From: an uncultured Angelakisella sp.
Lineage (GTDB): Bacteria; Bacillota; Clostridia; Oscillospirales; Ruminococcaceae
NCBI GenBank assembly: GCA_910585525.1
Contig: CAJUFR010000006.1
Span: 6,834 to 70,833 of the forward strand
Reading direction: 5' to 3'
Length of the DNA: 64,000 bases
Shown here: positions 38,899 to 47,991 of the stretch, piece by piece
Layout of the letters: the number at the start of each line of letters is the position of its first letter
Position numbering within the stretch: the first letter of the stretch is position 1
The notes under the pieces: model-generated
Told to the model about the DNA's origin: nothing
The model's database searches: none
What the model saw: the letters and a program-made list of their open reading frames with translations, nothing else
Position numbers and translations under genes: made by a program

Positions 38899-39604
38899 CC
38901 TCTCCCACCTCCTCCCTTGGGAAGAGCCAGGCCCCCGCCCCCGCCGCCAGCAGGGTGCAGAGGATGATGGAAAACCCGCTGGACACCACCCGGGAAAGGG
39001 GGGTCCAGGCCACCAGGCAGCTGAGGGCCACCGCCAGCAGCAGCACCCGGCGGACCGGCGGCTGCTTTTTGGCCGGGGGGATGATGATGGCCAGGAACAT
39101 CCCGTAGATGGCGATGCCCAGGGCGGAGCGGACCGCCGCCGGCAGCACCGCTCCCGCCGCCGCCCCCAGCACCGTCCCGCCGCTCCAGCCCAGGTAGGGG
39201 GCCAGCATCAGCCCCAGGAAGTACCGCCGCCCCACCAGCCCCGGCTGGGAGGATGCCACCGCGAACACCTCGTCGGTGTTGAGGAAGGCCATGAGCAGCC
39301 GGTCCAGCAGCCCGATGCCGGGGGCCAGCTTCTGGCTGAGGGAAAGGGACATGAGGGCGTACCGCAGGTTGATGACCAGCTGGGTCAGCGCCTGCTCCGC
39401 CAGGGAGGCCCCGGCGGCCATAAGGGAGAGCCCGGCGAACTGCCCGGCGGAGGTGACGTTGGTCATGGAGATCAGCGCCGCCCCCCACACCGGCACCCCG
39501 GCGGCCACCGCCGAGATGCCGAAGGCGAAGGAGACCGAAAGGTACCCCAGCCCGATGGGTATCCCGTCCCGGAGCCCCTGGGGAAAGCTATTTTGTACCG
39601 TCAT
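38891..39604 (-). CDS. azlC: AzlC-type branched-chain amino acid exporter subunit
   Basis: A 237-residue AzlC permease with about seven helices (DGIPIGLGYLSVSFAFGISA, INLRYALMSLSLSQKL, FLNTDEVFAV). It partners with AzlD, whose gene overlaps its 3' end. The ATG overlaps the recX stop (ATGA), so it is translated in series with recX. Regulation by leucine or Lrp is not visible here. Confidence 0.93.
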   Translation of the reverse strand: MTVQNSFPQGLRDGIPIGLGYLSVSFAFGISAVAAGVPVWGAALISMTNVTSAGQFAGLSLMAAGASLAEQALTQLVINLRYALMSLSLSQKLAPGIGLLDRLLMAFLNTDEVFAVASSQPGLVGRRYFLGLMLAPYLGWSGGTVLGAAAGAVLPAAVRSALGIAIYGMFLAIIIPPAKKQPPVRRVLLLAVALSCLVAWTPLSRVVSSGFSIILCTLLAAGAGAWLFPREEVGEDA

Positions 39605-40248
39605 CCTTCCCCTTCTTCCTCGTATCCCTCGTCAAAAAGCCCCTCCGTCACCTGGGACAGGGCTTCCCGTATCTCGTCGTACCGGTAGCCCCGGCGCTGG
39701 AGGGCCGCCGCCACCTTCTCCCGCCCCCGGGGCTCCCGGAGCTTTTGCAGGTACTTTTTGTTCACCAGGGCGACGATGGGGGCGATCTGGTCGATCTCCG
39801 ACAGTTCCCCCATCACCTGGTCGATGGTCTCCTTGTCCAGGCGGCGCTGGTACAGCGTCTGCCGCACCCGGCCCAGGCTGTACCCCCGCAGGTTCAGCAG
39901 GTCCGCCGCCAGCCGCCGCCCGTAGTCCAGGTCGTCCAGCAGCCCCAGTTCCCGCAGCCGCTGGACCACCTGCTCCACCGTCTCCGGCGGGTAGTGGCGG
40001 CGCAGCTTTTCCGCCAGCCGCCCGGCGCTGTGGGAGGAATATTCCAGCAGGGTGAGGGCCTTCTCCTTGCAGCTGAGGGCCTCGTCCTCCAGCCGGATCT
40101 CCTCCAGCGTCTCCACCGTCACCTGGCGTCCCACCGCCAGTTCCGGCCGCAGCAGGAAGGTGTCCTTGTGCACCGAAAAGAGGAACTCCCCGTCGGCAAA
40201 GACAGAGAACCGCCCCTTCTTGGTCTCCTGCAGCTGGGTGATGGTCAT
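39601..40248 (-). CDS. recX: Recombination regulator RecX
   Basis: A 215-residue RecX, which binds and limits RecA filaments. It shows the helical repeats of the family (CKEKALTLLEYSSHSAGRLAEKL, LRELGLLDDLDYGRRLAADLL and RGYSLGRVRQTLYQRRLDKETI). AGGAGG precedes the ATG. First gene of a long operon ending in cysS, with its own sigma-A promoter. recA is not in this window. Confidence 0.9.
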   Translation of the reverse strand: MTITQLQETKKGRFSVFADGEFLFSVHKDTFLLRPELAVGRQVTVETLEEIRLEDEALSCKEKALTLLEYSSHSAGRLAEKLRRHYPPETVEQVVQRLRELGLLDDLDYGRRLAADLLNLRGYSLGRVRQTLYQRRLDKETIDQVMGELSEIDQIAPIVALVNKKYLQKLREPRGREKVAAALQRRGYRYDEIREALSQVTEGLFDEGYEEEGEG

Positions 40249-40280
40249 GGGGCACCTCCTCTTTGTGAGCCTATTGGCCT

Positions 40281-40309
40281 ATTATACTACATCGGGCCGG
40301 GAATCTCAA
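40281..40309 (-). promoter_or_regulatory. recX-to-cysS operon promoter
   Basis: Minus-strand TTGAGA, 17-base spacer, TATAAT. Confidence 0.72.
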
Positions 40310-40356
40310 CCGGTCTGGAAGAATTTGCCCAGCGGGAAAAAATCTCCCTACGGTGG

Positions 40357-40385
40357 TTTACATCGTTTCCAAAAAATAGTATACT
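40357..40385 (+). promoter_or_regulatory. Promoter of the D-Ala-D-Ala carboxypeptidase gene
   Basis: TTTACA, 17-base spacer, TATACT; leader of about 110 bases. Confidence 0.6.
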
Positions 40386-40504
40386 TGGAACATATATCGC
40401 CCCCCTCCCCATTTTTCCAGAAACGGGGGCCTCATTTCCCCGGTAATGATGACATATCCTAGGAACGGCCCTTTCCCTTCCTATCCTATTTTGGAGTGTT
40501 GTAG

Positions 40505-41989
40505 ATGAAAAAACGCCTGCTGCCTTTTCTGGCCGTGGTGGTCATGGTGTTCGCCGCCATGGCCCCGGAGGCCCATGCCCTCACCCCCCAGCTGGATATT
40601 ATCTCCGATACCTATTGTGTCATGGACGCCGCCACCGGCCAGATCCTCATCGAAAAGGGGATGCACAAGCAGAAGGCCCCGGCCAGCATCACCAAGATAC
40701 TGACGGTGGCCCTGGCCCTGGAGCGGGGGGGGAACCCCGATGACCGCTATATCCTGGATTACAAGACCTGCCACTCCATCGAGGCCGGCTCCACCCACAT
40801 CGCCCTCACCGAGCAGGAGGAGATCAGCCTCCGGGACGCCCTGATGGCCACCATGATCATGTCCGCCAACGACGCCGCCAACGCCGTGGCCCAGTACAGC
40901 GCCGGGGACATGGACGACTTCATCCCCCTGATGAACCAGAAGCTCCAGGAACTGGGGGCCAAGGACACCCAGTTCATGAACCCCAACGGCCTGGACCAGT
41001 CGGGGCACTACACCACCGCCTACGACATGTGCCTCATCACCCGGTGGGCCATGGGGGTGCCGGGGTTCTACGACTACTACGGCGCCCTGGACTACACCAT
41101 GCAGCCCACCAACAAGCAGCCCCAGCAGCGGCCCTTCAGTTCCCGGCACAACATGCTGCTGACCGGGATGAAATACTCCTACGAAGGGACGCTGGGGGGG
41201 AAGCTGGGCTACACCTACGACGCCCGGCACACCATCGTCACCACCGTCAAGCGGGGGGAGATGACCCTCATCTGCGTGGCCATGGATTCCCCCTCCACCT
41301 ACGACAAGTACAAGGATTCCATCAAACTCCTTGACTACTGCTTCGAAAACTTCGGCACCCTCTCCCTCCGGGCCAAGAACATCCAGAACTTTGAGGTCCC
41401 CATCCTGGACAACAGCGGCCAGCGCATCGGTCGGGTGAACATCCAGGCGGAAAACGACATCCCCCTGCTGGTGTCCAAGGGCACCGAGGTGAAGGACCTC
41501 ACCTTCTCCTTCAACATCCCGGAAAGCTACCTCAGCGGCGAGGAGATCGCCCCGGTGCTCACCATCCAGGACCAGAACGGCACCCAGCTTTACCAGGGGG
41601 CCATGGGCTACACGGTGCTCCAGGCCGCCGCCAACGGGACCGGGAAGCCCAGCTTCTGGCAGGGGGAGACCTTCGTCTACCCCATCAAGGAGACCGCCCT
41701 GCTGGCCCTCCGGTGGTTCGGCATCATCCTCGGGGCGCTGGTGGCGCTGCTGTTCATCGCCCGGTTCTTCATCCGCCTCCACTACCGCAAGGTGATGGAG
41801 GAGCGCCGCCGCAAGCGGCTGGCCGCCAAAAAACGCCGGGCAGCGGCCCTGCGCCAGCAGCAGGCCCGGCAGCGCCGGGCGGCGGCGGCAGCGGCAAACA
41901 GCGTCACCTACGGCAACGTCACCTACTGGCCCGGCACCCAGCCCCCCCAGGACCTCCCCCCCAGCGCCAGCGCCGGGAGCGGAAAATAG
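40505..41989 (+). CDS. D-alanyl-D-alanine carboxypeptidase (S11 family penicillin-binding protein)
   Basis: A 494-residue low-molecular-mass PBP that trims the terminal D-Ala from peptidoglycan stems. Signal peptide (residues 1-26), then SITK (catalytic S61, K64) and SAN (120-122). The third motif reads KLG (233-235, GGKLGYT) where KTG is usual. A single helix near residues 400-420 anchors it from the C-terminal side, followed by an Arg/Lys/Ala/Gln-rich cytoplasmic tail of about 75 residues, longer than in DacA/DacF. Monocistronic, ending at a strong terminator. Confidence 0.9.
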   Translation: MKKRLLPFLAVVVMVFAAMAPEAHALTPQLDIISDTYCVMDAATGQILIEKGMHKQKAPASITKILTVALALERGGNPDDRYILDYKTCHSIEAGSTHIALTEQEEISLRDALMATMIMSANDAANAVAQYSAGDMDDFIPLMNQKLQELGAKDTQFMNPNGLDQSGHYTTAYDMCLITRWAMGVPGFYDYYGALDYTMQPTNKQPQQRPFSSRHNMLLTGMKYSYEGTLGGKLGYTYDARHTIVTTVKRGEMTLICVAMDSPSTYDKYKDSIKLLDYCFENFGTLSLRAKNIQNFEVPILDNSGQRIGRVNIQAENDIPLLVSKGTEVKDLTFSFNIPESYLSGEEIAPVLTIQDQNGTQLYQGAMGYTVLQAAANGTGKPSFWQGETFVYPIKETALLALRWFGIILGALVALLFIARFFIRLHYRKVMEERRRKRLAAKKRRAAALRQQQARQRRAAAAAANSVTYGNVTYWPGTQPPQDLPPSASAGSGK

Positions 41990-41997
41990 ACAAAATG

Positions 41998-42044
41998 ACA
42001 CCCCCCGGGGAAAGCCTTTGCTGGCTCCCTCCGGGGGGTGTTTT
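41998..42044. terminator. Bidirectional terminator
   Basis: ACACCCCCCGG / CCGGGGGGTGT arms, then TTTT. Confidence 0.8.
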
Positions 42045-42048
42045 ATCT

Positions 42049-43392
42049 TTAGTTCAACTCCACCACCACCTGCCGGGGGTCCTGATCCTGCTCCTCCAGC
42101 ATGCTGTTGATGTAGCCGATGGGGGCGAAGCCGCTGTGCTTGCGCCACATGGCGTAGTGGTCGCTGGCCTTGACCTCCTCCCGCAGCTGGGCGGCGTAGC
42201 CGCTGAAATAGGCGGGGTTGAGGATGGCCATGGTCTGGGCCATCAGCTCCAGGTCGGCGTCCTTGTTCAGCTGGGCCATGTAAAGGCTGGCGTAGGACCG
42301 GTCATAGGAGAGGTCGTAGAAGAACTGATAGGAGTAGTCCTCGAACCCCAGCAGCTGGGGGTCCTGGGAGCCGGTGGCCGCCGCCCAGCCCTCCATGTCC
42401 ACCTCTTGGGTATGGTAGCTAAGGCTCTCCCCCGGCCGGTAATCCACCACCCCGTACTGGTTGGTGTAGACGGCGTAGGAACTGGTGGCGATATCGTAGA
42501 AGGACTTCCCTCCCAGCCGGGTTTCCCGGATGTTCTGGATGTGGACGTGGCCGCTGAAGTTCACCCTGACGCCGTATCTTCCGTAGAGTTCCAGCACCTC
42601 CCCGGCGTTGTCCAGGGTGTAGCCGGCGCTGAGCCGGGGGCTTTGGTCCAGAAGGTTATGGTGGGTGGCGGAGATGACCTCCTTCCCCTGGCGCCTGGCC
42701 TCCTCCAGCTGGTCCTCCAGCCAGGCCAGGGTCTGGGATGAGAGGGCCCCGGAGTTGTCCGGGATGCTCAGTCCCCCGGCACGGTCGTATTTGTTGGTGT
42801 CCAGCATCACCGCCCACAGGTCCTCCGACAGGGGGCAGACATAGCTGAGACTGGCGTTATCCCGGCTGATGGCCTGGCCGTAGCCCATCTCCCGGTAGAT
42901 CTCGGCGAATTCCTCCGCCGTCACCCCCCGGACGCTGTAGGTCTTGTCCCGGTTGAAGCCGGTGGCGAAGGCGTTGCCGATGTCGTGGTTGCCGGGGATC
43001 ACCAGCACCGGGATACCCGCCTGGCGCAGGGGCAGCAGCCGCCGGGCCAGTTCCCGGTGGCCCTCCCGCTCCCCGTTCAGGGTCAGGTCCCCGGTGAGGA
43101 GCAGCGCCGCCGGGGGGTCGGCCAGCAGTTCCGCCACCAGGGCGTCGGTGAGTTCCGGGATGTAGTTGATCTGCTTGCCGTCCCCGGCGGCGTAGGCGTC
43201 GGTAAAGGCCGCCCCGTCCCGGACCAGCGACCGGGGCAGGAAGTGGAGGTCGGTGGCCACCACCAGCCGCAGGGGGCTGCCCCCGGCGGCCGGGACCGGC
43301 CGGGGCAGGGGCTGGGGGGCGGCGGCGCAGGCCGAAAAAGCCAGGGCCAGCACCAGGGCCAGCAGGGCGGACAGACGCTTCCTTGGTACCAT
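42049..43392 (-). CDS. Metallophosphoesterase lipoprotein
   Basis: A 447-residue exported phosphoesterase. Signal peptide with lipobox FSAC. The calcineurin-like metal motifs run in order: ATDLHF (DxH), LTGDLTLNGE (GD), PGNHD (GNHD), SATHHN and FSGHVHIQ. It should cleave phosphoesters outside the membrane; the substrate is unknown. The ATG at 43390 (MVPRKR) has GAAGGAG 8 bases upstream; a GTG nine bases earlier is too close to it. Downstream of ptsH and convergent with the carboxypeptidase gene. Confidence 0.9.
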   Translation of the reverse strand: MVPRKRLSALLALVLALAFSACAAAPQPLPRPVPAAGGSPLRLVVATDLHFLPRSLVRDGAAFTDAYAAGDGKQINYIPELTDALVAELLADPPAALLLTGDLTLNGEREGHRELARRLLPLRQAGIPVLVIPGNHDIGNAFATGFNRDKTYSVRGVTAEEFAEIYREMGYGQAISRDNASLSYVCPLSEDLWAVMLDTNKYDRAGGLSIPDNSGALSSQTLAWLEDQLEEARRQGKEVISATHHNLLDQSPRLSAGYTLDNAGEVLELYGRYGVRVNFSGHVHIQNIRETRLGGKSFYDIATSSYAVYTNQYGVVDYRPGESLSYHTQEVDMEGWAAATGSQDPQLLGFEDYSYQFFYDLSYDRSYASLYMAQLNKDADLELMAQTMAILNPAYFSGYAAQLREEVKASDHYAMWRKHSGFAPIGYINSMLEEQDQDPRQVVVELN

Positions 43393-43410
43393 ATGATACA
43401 CTCCTTCATG

Positions 43411-43446
43411 AAAAAACGCCCCATCCTTTTGCCAGGACGGGACGTT
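43411..43446 (-). terminator. ptsH terminator
   Basis: Minus-strand stem built on CGTCCCGTCCT / AGGATGGGGCG followed by TTTTTT. Confidence 0.7.
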
Positions 43447-43465
43447 CTGCGTCTTTGTGGTGTCC

Positions 43466-43729
43466 TTATTCAGAGAAGCCGGACTCCACCAGCTTGATCA
43501 GGGAATCCACCGCCTGCTGCTCGTCAGCGCCATCAGCGATGACCTTGATGGAGGTGCCGCCCACGATGCCCAGGGAGAGGACACCCAGCAGGCTCTTGGC
43601 GTTGACCCTGCGCTCCTCCTTCTCGACCCAGATGGAGGACTTGAACTCATTGGCCTTCTGGATGAAGAAGGTAGCAGGACGGGCGTGGAGACCCACGTGG
43701 TTCTGAACAGTCACTTCTTTTACAAACAT
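43466..43729 (-). CDS. ptsH: Phosphocarrier protein HPr
   Basis: An 87-residue HPr. GLHARPA carries the phosphorylated His15, and KSLLGVLSLGI carries Ser46, the HPr-kinase site that mediates catabolite control in Bacillota. It relays phosphate from enzyme I to sugar PTS components. Encoded alone with its own promoter and terminator; ptsI is not nearby, a common layout in Clostridia. Confidence 0.95.
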   Translation of the reverse strand: MFVKEVTVQNHVGLHARPATFFIQKANEFKSSIWVEKEERRVNAKSLLGVLSLGIVGGTSIKVIADGADEQQAVDSLIKLVESGFSE

Positions 43730-43779
43730 AGTGAAAAACTCCTTGCTCTCATGTTACTGGTTGTCGCTTACCCTAATAG

Positions 43780-43807
43780 ATTATAGCATAGCAGGGCCAG
43801 CCGTCAA
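43780..43807 (-). promoter_or_regulatory. ptsH promoter
   Basis: Minus-strand TTGACG, 16-base spacer, TATAAT. Confidence 0.75.
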
Positions 43808-43893
43808 TGAAAAATGCGCTGTTTCCAATGGATTTTTGGGATTTTCTGCTTGTTTTCCAGATAGGTCCCGAAAAAAAAACCACTCTTTGTGCA

Positions 43894-44622
43894 TCATACC
43901 CATAAAGTTTTCAACCACATCGTCACATTCCACAGCACCGGGCCCAGCAACGCCGGGAGGAGACTGGCGGTCTTGATCTTCACCACGCCGAAGAAATTGA
44001 TGCCGATGCAGATGACGATGGCGTAGCCCACCATACAGATCTGGTCCATCAGGGCGCCGGCCAGCACATCCTTGAGGGAACCGGCCAGCAGGGTCAGCGC
44101 CCCCTGGTAGACCAGCACCGTCAGGGCGGCGCAGGGCACCCCGATCCCCAGGCTGGCCCCCAGGACGATGGAAGCGATAAAGTCCAGGGAGCTTTTGGTG
44201 AGGAGCAGGCTGTACCCCTGGCCCAGCCCGTCCTGGATGGCCCCCATGATGGTCATCGCCCCCACGCAGAACAGCACCGATGCGCTGATGAACCCCTTGG
44301 AGAAATGGCTGGCACCCAGCCGCTTTTCCACCAGTTCCCCCGCCCGCTCCAGCCGCTCCTGGATGCGCAGCAGTTCCCCGATGAGGGCCCCCAGGGCCAG
44401 GCTCCCCAGCAGCAGCAGTTCCCCGGAGGAGGAGAGCCGCCCGGTGGCGGTGTCCACCGTCACCATGGTGCCCAGCAGCCCGTTGAGGCCGATGACCCCG
44501 GAGGAAAGCCCCAGCATATAGGTCACCGCCTGGTCGATGCGGGGGGGCAGCCCTTTTTTGATGCCAAGGCCGATGCAGCCCCCGGCCAGCACCGCCGCCG
44601 TGTTGATGATGGTACCTGTCAT
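43894..44622 (-). CDS. DUF554 family membrane protein
   Basis: A 242-residue protein with about seven helices (TIINTAAVLAGGCIGLGIKKGLP, SVLFCVGAMTIMGAIQDGL, DFIASIVLGASLGIGVPCAALTVLVYQG) typical of DUF554, possible transporters of unknown substrate. The ATG at 44620 overlaps the trmD stop by four bases, so it closes the ylxM-ffh-rpsP-khpA-rimM-trmD operon. Confidence 0.9.
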   Translation of the reverse strand: MTGTIINTAAVLAGGCIGLGIKKGLPPRIDQAVTYMLGLSSGVIGLNGLLGTMVTVDTATGRLSSSGELLLLGSLALGALIGELLRIQERLERAGELVEKRLGASHFSKGFISASVLFCVGAMTIMGAIQDGLGQGYSLLLTKSSLDFIASIVLGASLGIGVPCAALTVLVYQGALTLLAGSLKDVLAGALMDQICMVGYAIVICIGINFFGVVKIKTASLLPALLGPVLWNVTMWLKTLWV

Positions 44623-45362
44623 ATCCGCCCCTCTTCCAGCTTGGCCAGGAAGGCCCGGTCCTCCTTGGTGAGGGGGGCGGTCTCCAGCAGTTCGGGACGC
44701 TTGTCCCGGGTGACCCGCAGCGACTGTTCCCGCCGCCACCTGGCGATGTTGGCGTGGTGGCCGGACAGCAGCACCGGGGGCACCTCCACCCCGTTCCACA
44801 CCGCCGGGTGGCTGTACTGGGGGTACTCCAACAGGCCGTTGTAAAGGCTCTCGTCGGTGAAGCAGCTTTCGTCGCTCAACACCCCGGGGCAGAGCCGGGC
44901 CACCGCGTCCAGCATGGCCATGGCGGGGATCTCCCCCCCGGTGAGGACAAAATCCCCCAGGGAAAGTTCCTCGTCCACGATCTGGTCCAGCACCCGCTGG
45001 TCCACCCCCTCGTAGTGGCCGCAGAGGAAGAGCAGCCGGGGGCGCTTTGCAAGGTCCACCGCCTTCTGCTGGGTGAACAGCTTGCCCTGGGGGGAGGGGA
45101 ACACCACGTAGGGCTTCTCCCCCCCCGCCTGGCAGACCGCCTGGTAGCAGCGGTAGATGGGCTCGGCCTGCATCAGCATCCCCTTGCCCCCGCCGTAGGT
45201 GCAGTCGTCCACCCGGTTGTGCTTGTTGCCGGCGTAGTCCCGGATGTTCCAGTACCGCACCTGTATCTTGCCCGCCCGCTGGGCCCGGCCGATGATGCTC
45301 TCGTCGGTGACCGTCTGGCACATATCTACAAAGAGGGTGGCTACCTCAAACAGTGGTATCAT
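44619..45362 (-). CDS. trmD: tRNA (guanine-N1)-methyltransferase
   Basis: A 247-residue SPOUT methyltransferase that makes m1G37 in tRNAs reading CNN codons. The deep-knot segments are FLCGHYEGVDQRVLDQIVDEELSLGDFVLTGGE (in parts), with YGGGKGML and LLSGHHANIARWR. The ATG at 45360 (MIPLFEVATLF) is taken. A TTG two codons earlier is 5-6 bases from GGAGGG and is a real alternative. It overlaps rimM by 17 bases. Confidence 0.96.
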   Translation of the reverse strand: MIPLFEVATLFVDMCQTVTDESIIGRAQRAGKIQVRYWNIRDYAGNKHNRVDDCTYGGGKGMLMQAEPIYRCYQAVCQAGGEKPYVVFPSPQGKLFTQQKAVDLAKRPRLLFLCGHYEGVDQRVLDQIVDEELSLGDFVLTGGEIPAMAMLDAVARLCPGVLSDESCFTDESLYNGLLEYPQYSHPAVWNGVEVPPVLLSGHHANIARWRREQSLRVTRDKRPELLETAPLTKEDRAFLAKLEEGRI

Positions 45363-45867
45363 CGTCAAACAATCCCTCCAGGGGGCGGATCTCCATCCGT
45401 CCCGCGTCGATGTCGATGCCCGTCACCACCTGGGGGATGGCGGGGATGAGCCGCACCTTCCCGTCGGGGAAAGCGATGTGGTAGACGTCGTTGGCCCCTG
45501 TCTCGGTAACATCCTGCAAGGTGCCGTAGACCTGGCCGCTGCCGGCGTCCACCACCGTCAGGCCGATGAGGTCCTGGATGTAGTATTGCCCCTCCTCCAG
45601 GCTGTCCTCCTCCCGGTCCAGGTAGAGGACCTTGCCCCGGAGGGGCTGCACCGCCTCCGGGCTGTCATAGCCCCGGAACTTCACCAGCACCATGTTCTTG
45701 GCCGCCCGAGCCTTCTCCACCGCCAGGGCGGTGGCCCCCCGGTCCAGGTAGAGGGTGCCGAAGGGGAGCAGCGCCTCCGGCCCGTCGCACCAGGGCAGCA
45801 CCTTCACCTCCCCACGCAGGCCGTGGGTGGCCACGATCTTGCCGCATTCCAGATACCGCTTCTTCAT
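45346..45867 (-). CDS. rimM: 16S rRNA processing/ribosome maturation factor RimM
   Basis: A 173-residue RimM: N-terminal RimM barrel (CGKIVATHGLRGEVKVLPW) and C-terminal PRC-barrel (YIQDLIGLTVVDAGSGQVYGTL, LIPAIPQVV). It binds S19 and helps 30S head assembly. Placed between khpA and trmD as usual; a hairpin-bearing 77-base gap separates it from khpA. Confidence 0.95.
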   Translation of the reverse strand: MKKRYLECGKIVATHGLRGEVKVLPWCDGPEALLPFGTLYLDRGATALAVEKARAAKNMVLVKFRGYDSPEAVQPLRGKVLYLDREEDSLEEGQYYIQDLIGLTVVDAGSGQVYGTLQDVTETGANDVYHIAFPDGKVRLIPAIPQVVTGIDIDAGRMEIRPLEGLFDDDTTV

Positions 45868-45887
45868 CCGGTACCCTCCCTTTCACA

Positions 45888-45925
45888 AACCCGCCAGGAG
45901 CACTGGGCCCCCGGCGGGTGCTGTT
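45888..45925 (-). terminator. Attenuator-like hairpin before rimM
   Basis: A minus-strand CCCGCC / GGCGGG stem followed by TTTGTG in the khpA-rimM gap; it may reduce read-through. Confidence 0.4.
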
Positions 45926-45944
45926 TTTGCGTTGCTGCCGGCTG

Positions 45945-46193
45945 TCAGTCGATCTCCACAGCGGCTTTCATCCCGGCCTTGTTGGCCGCGGCGCGGACAA
46001 CGGTGCGGATGGCCTTTGCGATCCGCCCCTGCTTGCCGATGACCCGGCCCATGTCGTCTGCCGCCACATGCAGGTGGTAAACGATGGTGCCGTCCTCGGC
46101 AGGCTCGTCTGCCGTGACGTTCACCGCGTCCTTCTCGTCCACAAGTCCCTGGGAGATGGCTACGATCAGCTCAGAAATGGTATTGCTATCCAT
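45945..46193 (-). CDS. khpA: KH domain RNA-binding protein KhpA
   Basis: An 82-residue single-KH protein. The GxxG loop is VIGKQGRIAKAIRTVV. KhpA pairs with KhpB/Jag to bind RNAs linked to cell division and elongation. The ATG at 46191 (MDSNTISEL) is chosen: a purine run (GGAGGGG) lies upstream of it, while the frame's earlier ATG has none. Between rpsP and rimM as expected. Confidence 0.93.
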   Translation of the reverse strand: MDSNTISELIVAISQGLVDEKDAVNVTADEPAEDGTIVYHLHVAADDMGRVIGKQGRIAKAIRTVVRAAANKAGMKAAVEID

Positions 46194-46275
46194 AGTAGAA
46201 AGGTTCCCCTCCATTGATACAGAAAATGCCTCCTGCCGCCACGTGGCAGGTCTGTCACCTGTGGTATGCCGTTCC

Positions 46276-46518
46276 TTACAGGATACCGTTCAGCTTCATC
46301 AGCGCGCGGACGGTATCGGTGGGCTGGGCGCCGTTGGCCAGCCACTTCTTGGCCTTCTCCGCATCCACCTTGAACTCGGAGGGGTTCTTGGTGGGGTCAT
46401 AGGTGCCTACCTCCTCGATGAAGCGGCCATCCCGGGGATAGCGGGAATCGGCCACCACCACGCGGTAGAAGGGTGCTTTCTTGGCGCCCATGCGGCGCAG
46501 TCTGATCTTGACGGACAT
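46276..46518 (-). CDS. rpsP: 30S ribosomal protein S16
   Basis: An 80-residue S16, [26 protein letters not shown], the standard start, with [10 protein letters not shown] in the middle. Assembly protein of the 30S body. Lies between ffh and khpA. Confidence 0.97.
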   Translation of the reverse strand: MSVKIRLRRMGAKKAPFYRVVVADSRYPRDGRFIEEVGTYDPTKNPSEFKVDAEKAKKWLANGAQPTDTVRALMKLNGIL

Positions 46519-46593
46519 TTTGATTACCTCCAGTATATTTTTTCGTTTGGTAAACGATATGGAAAGCCGGGCTCCCCCGGCGGGGATACGATA

Positions 46594-47958
46594 TTACATG
46601 GGCATCCCCGGCATGCCGCCGGGCATCCCGCCGCCAAAGGGGAGGCGGCGGCGCTTTTTCCCCTTGCCGGGGGCGAACTGCTTCATCAGCTTCTGGGTAT
46701 CGGCCAGCTGCTTGATGAGCCGGTTCACATCCTCCACCCGGGTACCGCTGCCGGCGGCGATGCGCCGCTTGCGGGAGGGGTTGATGAGGGAGGGCTTGGC
46801 CCGTTCGGCGGGGGTCATGGAGAGGATGATGGCCTCGGTGCGGCGCATCTGCTTTTCCCCCTCCTGGGCCTCCTCCTCGGTGACCCTGCCCCCCATGCCG
46901 GGGATCATGTCCAGGATGCTGGAAAGGGAGCCCATCTTCTTCATCTGGCCCATCTGCTCCAGCAGGTCGTTGAAGTCCAGCTGCCCCTCCTTCAGCTTTT
47001 TTGCGGTGGTGGCGGCGGTCTCCTGGTCCATCTGGGTGGACGCCTTTTCGATGAGGGTCATCACGTCCCCGAAGCCCAGGATACGGGAGGCCATCCGGTC
47101 GGGGTAGAAGGGTTCCAGGTCGCCGATCTTTTCCCCCACGCCGGCGAATTTGATGGGCTTGCCGGTGGCGGCCTTTACCGACAGGGCGGCGCCGCCCCGG
47201 GTGTCGCCGTCCAGCTTGGTAAGGATGACGCCATCCACCCCCAGGCCGCTGTCAAAACTCTGGGCCACGTTGACGGCGTCCTGGCCGGTCATGGAGTCGA
47301 TGACCAGCAGGGTCTCGTTGGGGTGCACCAGGTCACGGATGCCCCGCAGTTCCTCCATCAGCGCCTCGTCGATGTGCAGCCGGCCGGCGGTGTCGATGAT
47401 GACGATGTCGTTGCCGTAGTCCTTGGCGTGGTTCAGCGCCTTTTTGCAGATGACCAGGGGGTCGGCCTGTCCCATCTCAAAGACGGGGACACCGGCCTTC
47501 TGGCCCACCACCTTCAGCTGGTCGATGGCGGCAGGGCGGTAGATATCGCAGGCCACCAGCAGGGGCCGCTTGCCCTGCTGCTTGAAGAGGTAGGCCAGCT
47601 TGGCGCTGTGGGTGGTCTTACCGGAGCCCTGGAGCCCGCACATCAGGATGATGGTGGGTATCTTGGAGGAAAGGTTGATGCGGGTGTGGGTGGAGCCCAT
47701 CAGGGCGGTCATCTCGTCGTTGACGATCTTGATGACCTGCTGGGCGGGGGTAAGGCTTTGGAGCACCTGCTCCCCCACCGCCTTTTCGGTGACGGTCTTG
47801 ACAAAGTCCTTGGCCACCTTGTAGTTGACGTCGGCCTCCAGCAGGGCCAGGCGGACCTCCCGCATGGCTTCCTTGACGTCGGCCTCCCCCAGCTTGCCCC
47901 GGTTCTTGAGCTTTTTGAAGGTGGCGGAAAGTTTTTCGGACAAGCCTTCAAAGGCCAA
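46594..47958 (-). CDS. ffh: Signal recognition particle protein Ffh
   Basis: A 454-residue SRP54-type GTPase. N domain, then G domain (G1 CGLQGSGKTTHSAKLA, G3 DTAGR, G4 TKLDG) and a Met-rich M domain for signal peptides and SRP RNA, ending in a Gly/Met/Pro tail. It targets nascent membrane proteins to FtsY. The start is TTG at 47958, 7 bases after AAAGGAGG. Follows ylxM in the usual order. Confidence 0.97.
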   Translation of the reverse strand: MAFEGLSEKLSATFKKLKNRGKLGEADVKEAMREVRLALLEADVNYKVAKDFVKTVTEKAVGEQVLQSLTPAQQVIKIVNDEMTALMGSTHTRINLSSKIPTIILMCGLQGSGKTTHSAKLAYLFKQQGKRPLLVACDIYRPAAIDQLKVVGQKAGVPVFEMGQADPLVICKKALNHAKDYGNDIVIIDTAGRLHIDEALMEELRGIRDLVHPNETLLVIDSMTGQDAVNVAQSFDSGLGVDGVILTKLDGDTRGGAALSVKAATGKPIKFAGVGEKIGDLEPFYPDRMASRILGFGDVMTLIEKASTQMDQETAATTAKKLKEGQLDFNDLLEQMGQMKKMGSLSSILDMIPGMGGRVTEEEAQEGEKQMRRTEAIILSMTPAERAKPSLINPSRKRRIAAGSGTRVEDVNRLIKQLADTQKLMKQFAPGKGKKRRRLPFGGGMPGGMPGMPM

Positions 47959-47991
47959 GGCGAGCCCTCCTTTCGGGATAGTCGTTACGCG

